Of a DNA stretch of 61,419 nucleotides, positions 61,387 to 61,419 are shown piece by piece; position 1 is the stretch's first letter, and every line of letters begins with the position of its first letter. Below the pieces are notes generated by a model, which saw nothing but the letters and a program-made list of their open reading frames with translations, did not search any database and had not been told where the DNA came from. A program made the translations under genes and the position numbers. The DNA lies in NCBI GenBank assembly GCA_017559185.1, contig JAFYSU010000049.1, positions 1-61,419 of the forward strand. The letters are read 5' to 3'. Source of the DNA: Oscillospiraceae bacterium. GTDB lineage: Bacteria; Bacillota; Clostridia; Oscillospirales; Ruminococcaceae.

Positions 61387-61419
61387 TGGCAAGGGCAGTA
61401 GGAATCGAACCCACGGCAC
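61387..61419 (-). tRNA. 3' part of a tRNA gene, cut by the window edge
   Basis: The minus strand shows a T arm (GTGGG, TTCGATT loop, CCTAC), the acceptor 3' strand TGCCCTT, a G discriminator and an encoded CCA. The rest, including the anticodon, is beyond the window, so the amino acid cannot be named. Confidence 0.85.

Noticed and set aside
61207..61419. 70-residue minus-strand open frame at the window end
   Set aside because: It crosses the tRNA 3' end and its terminator and stops in another hairpin; it is a chance frame.
1..61419. CRISPR arrays, insertion sequences, prophage genes
   Set aside because: None was seen; the repeats present are within coding sequence (fliY) or are hairpins.

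Overview
The window is an almost unbroken motility and chemotaxis chromosomal region from a Gram-positive anaerobe-type bacterium, most likely class Clostridia. The gene order fliE-F-G-H-I-J-K-flgD-flgE-flbD-motA/B-fliM-fliY-cheY-fliO-P-Q-R-flhB-flhA-sigD-rod genes-cheC-cheD follows the Bacillus/Clostridium fla/che pattern. FliY (CheC-FliN fusion), CheC, CheD, CheV, FliW/CsrA and a sigma-28 of the SigD type are typical of Firmicutes, and L- and P-ring genes are absent. A more exact taxon cannot be given from the sequence alone.

Layout. 1-1550 (+): cheV and a small soluble protein resembling the cytoplasmic loop of MotA. 1556-8557 (-): an operon of a YlqG-like protein, FlhX (stand-alone FlhB C-domain), ComFB, two PilZ proteins, a large FtsA-like ATPase with beta-grasp tails and a degenerate EAL-HDOD protein. 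8558-8747: divergent sigma-28 promoters. 8748-13273 (+): cheA-cheW-cheR-cheB. 13357-37349 (-): the main fla/che operon, read from a good sigma-A promoter at 37594-37622. 37791-44608 (-): a 1699-residue secreted protein with tandem cadherin-like modules, a class B sortase, then flgB-flgC. 44805-48878 (-): a chaperone-like gene, fliD and fliS. 48985-49626 (+): a decayed PilZ-like protein convergent with csrA. 49632-55091 (-): flgM-flgN-flgK-flgL-DUF6470-fliW-csrA. 55433-56635 (+): parA and a second comFB. 56682-57983 (-): a second FliD-like gene. 58283-60046 (+): a FapA/DUF342 protein. 60125-60952 (-): a CheW with an inserted zinc-binding CZB domain. 61387-61419 (-): the 3' end of a tRNA.

How it works together. 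The minus-strand fla/che operon makes the basal body, type III export gate, switch (FliG, FliM, FliY), stator (MotA, MotB) and the sigma factor that turns on late genes. Putative sigma-28 promoters (8-mer, 11-base spacer, GNCGATAW-like -10) lie before cheA, the ylqG-like operon, fliD, the second fliD-like gene and the surface-protein/sortase operon, so these look like late genes under FlgM/SigD control. CheA, CheW, CheY, CheR, CheB, CheV, CheC and CheD give the full B. subtilis-type signalling and adaptation set. CsrA/FliW would couple translation to flagellin export. Several predicted c-di-nucleotide readers (two intact PilZ, one decayed PilZ, two ComFB) suggest strong second-messenger control. 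Flagellin, FliL, FlhF, FlhG and chemoreceptors are not in this window.

Most unusual points: the giant cadherin-like protein plus sortase spliced into a flagellar operon; an inserted domain shared by FlgL and FliD; a soluble MotA-loop mimic; a ParA-ComFB pair; an FtsA-like protein embedded in a PilZ/ComFB operon; and a split CheW carrying a CZB zinc site.
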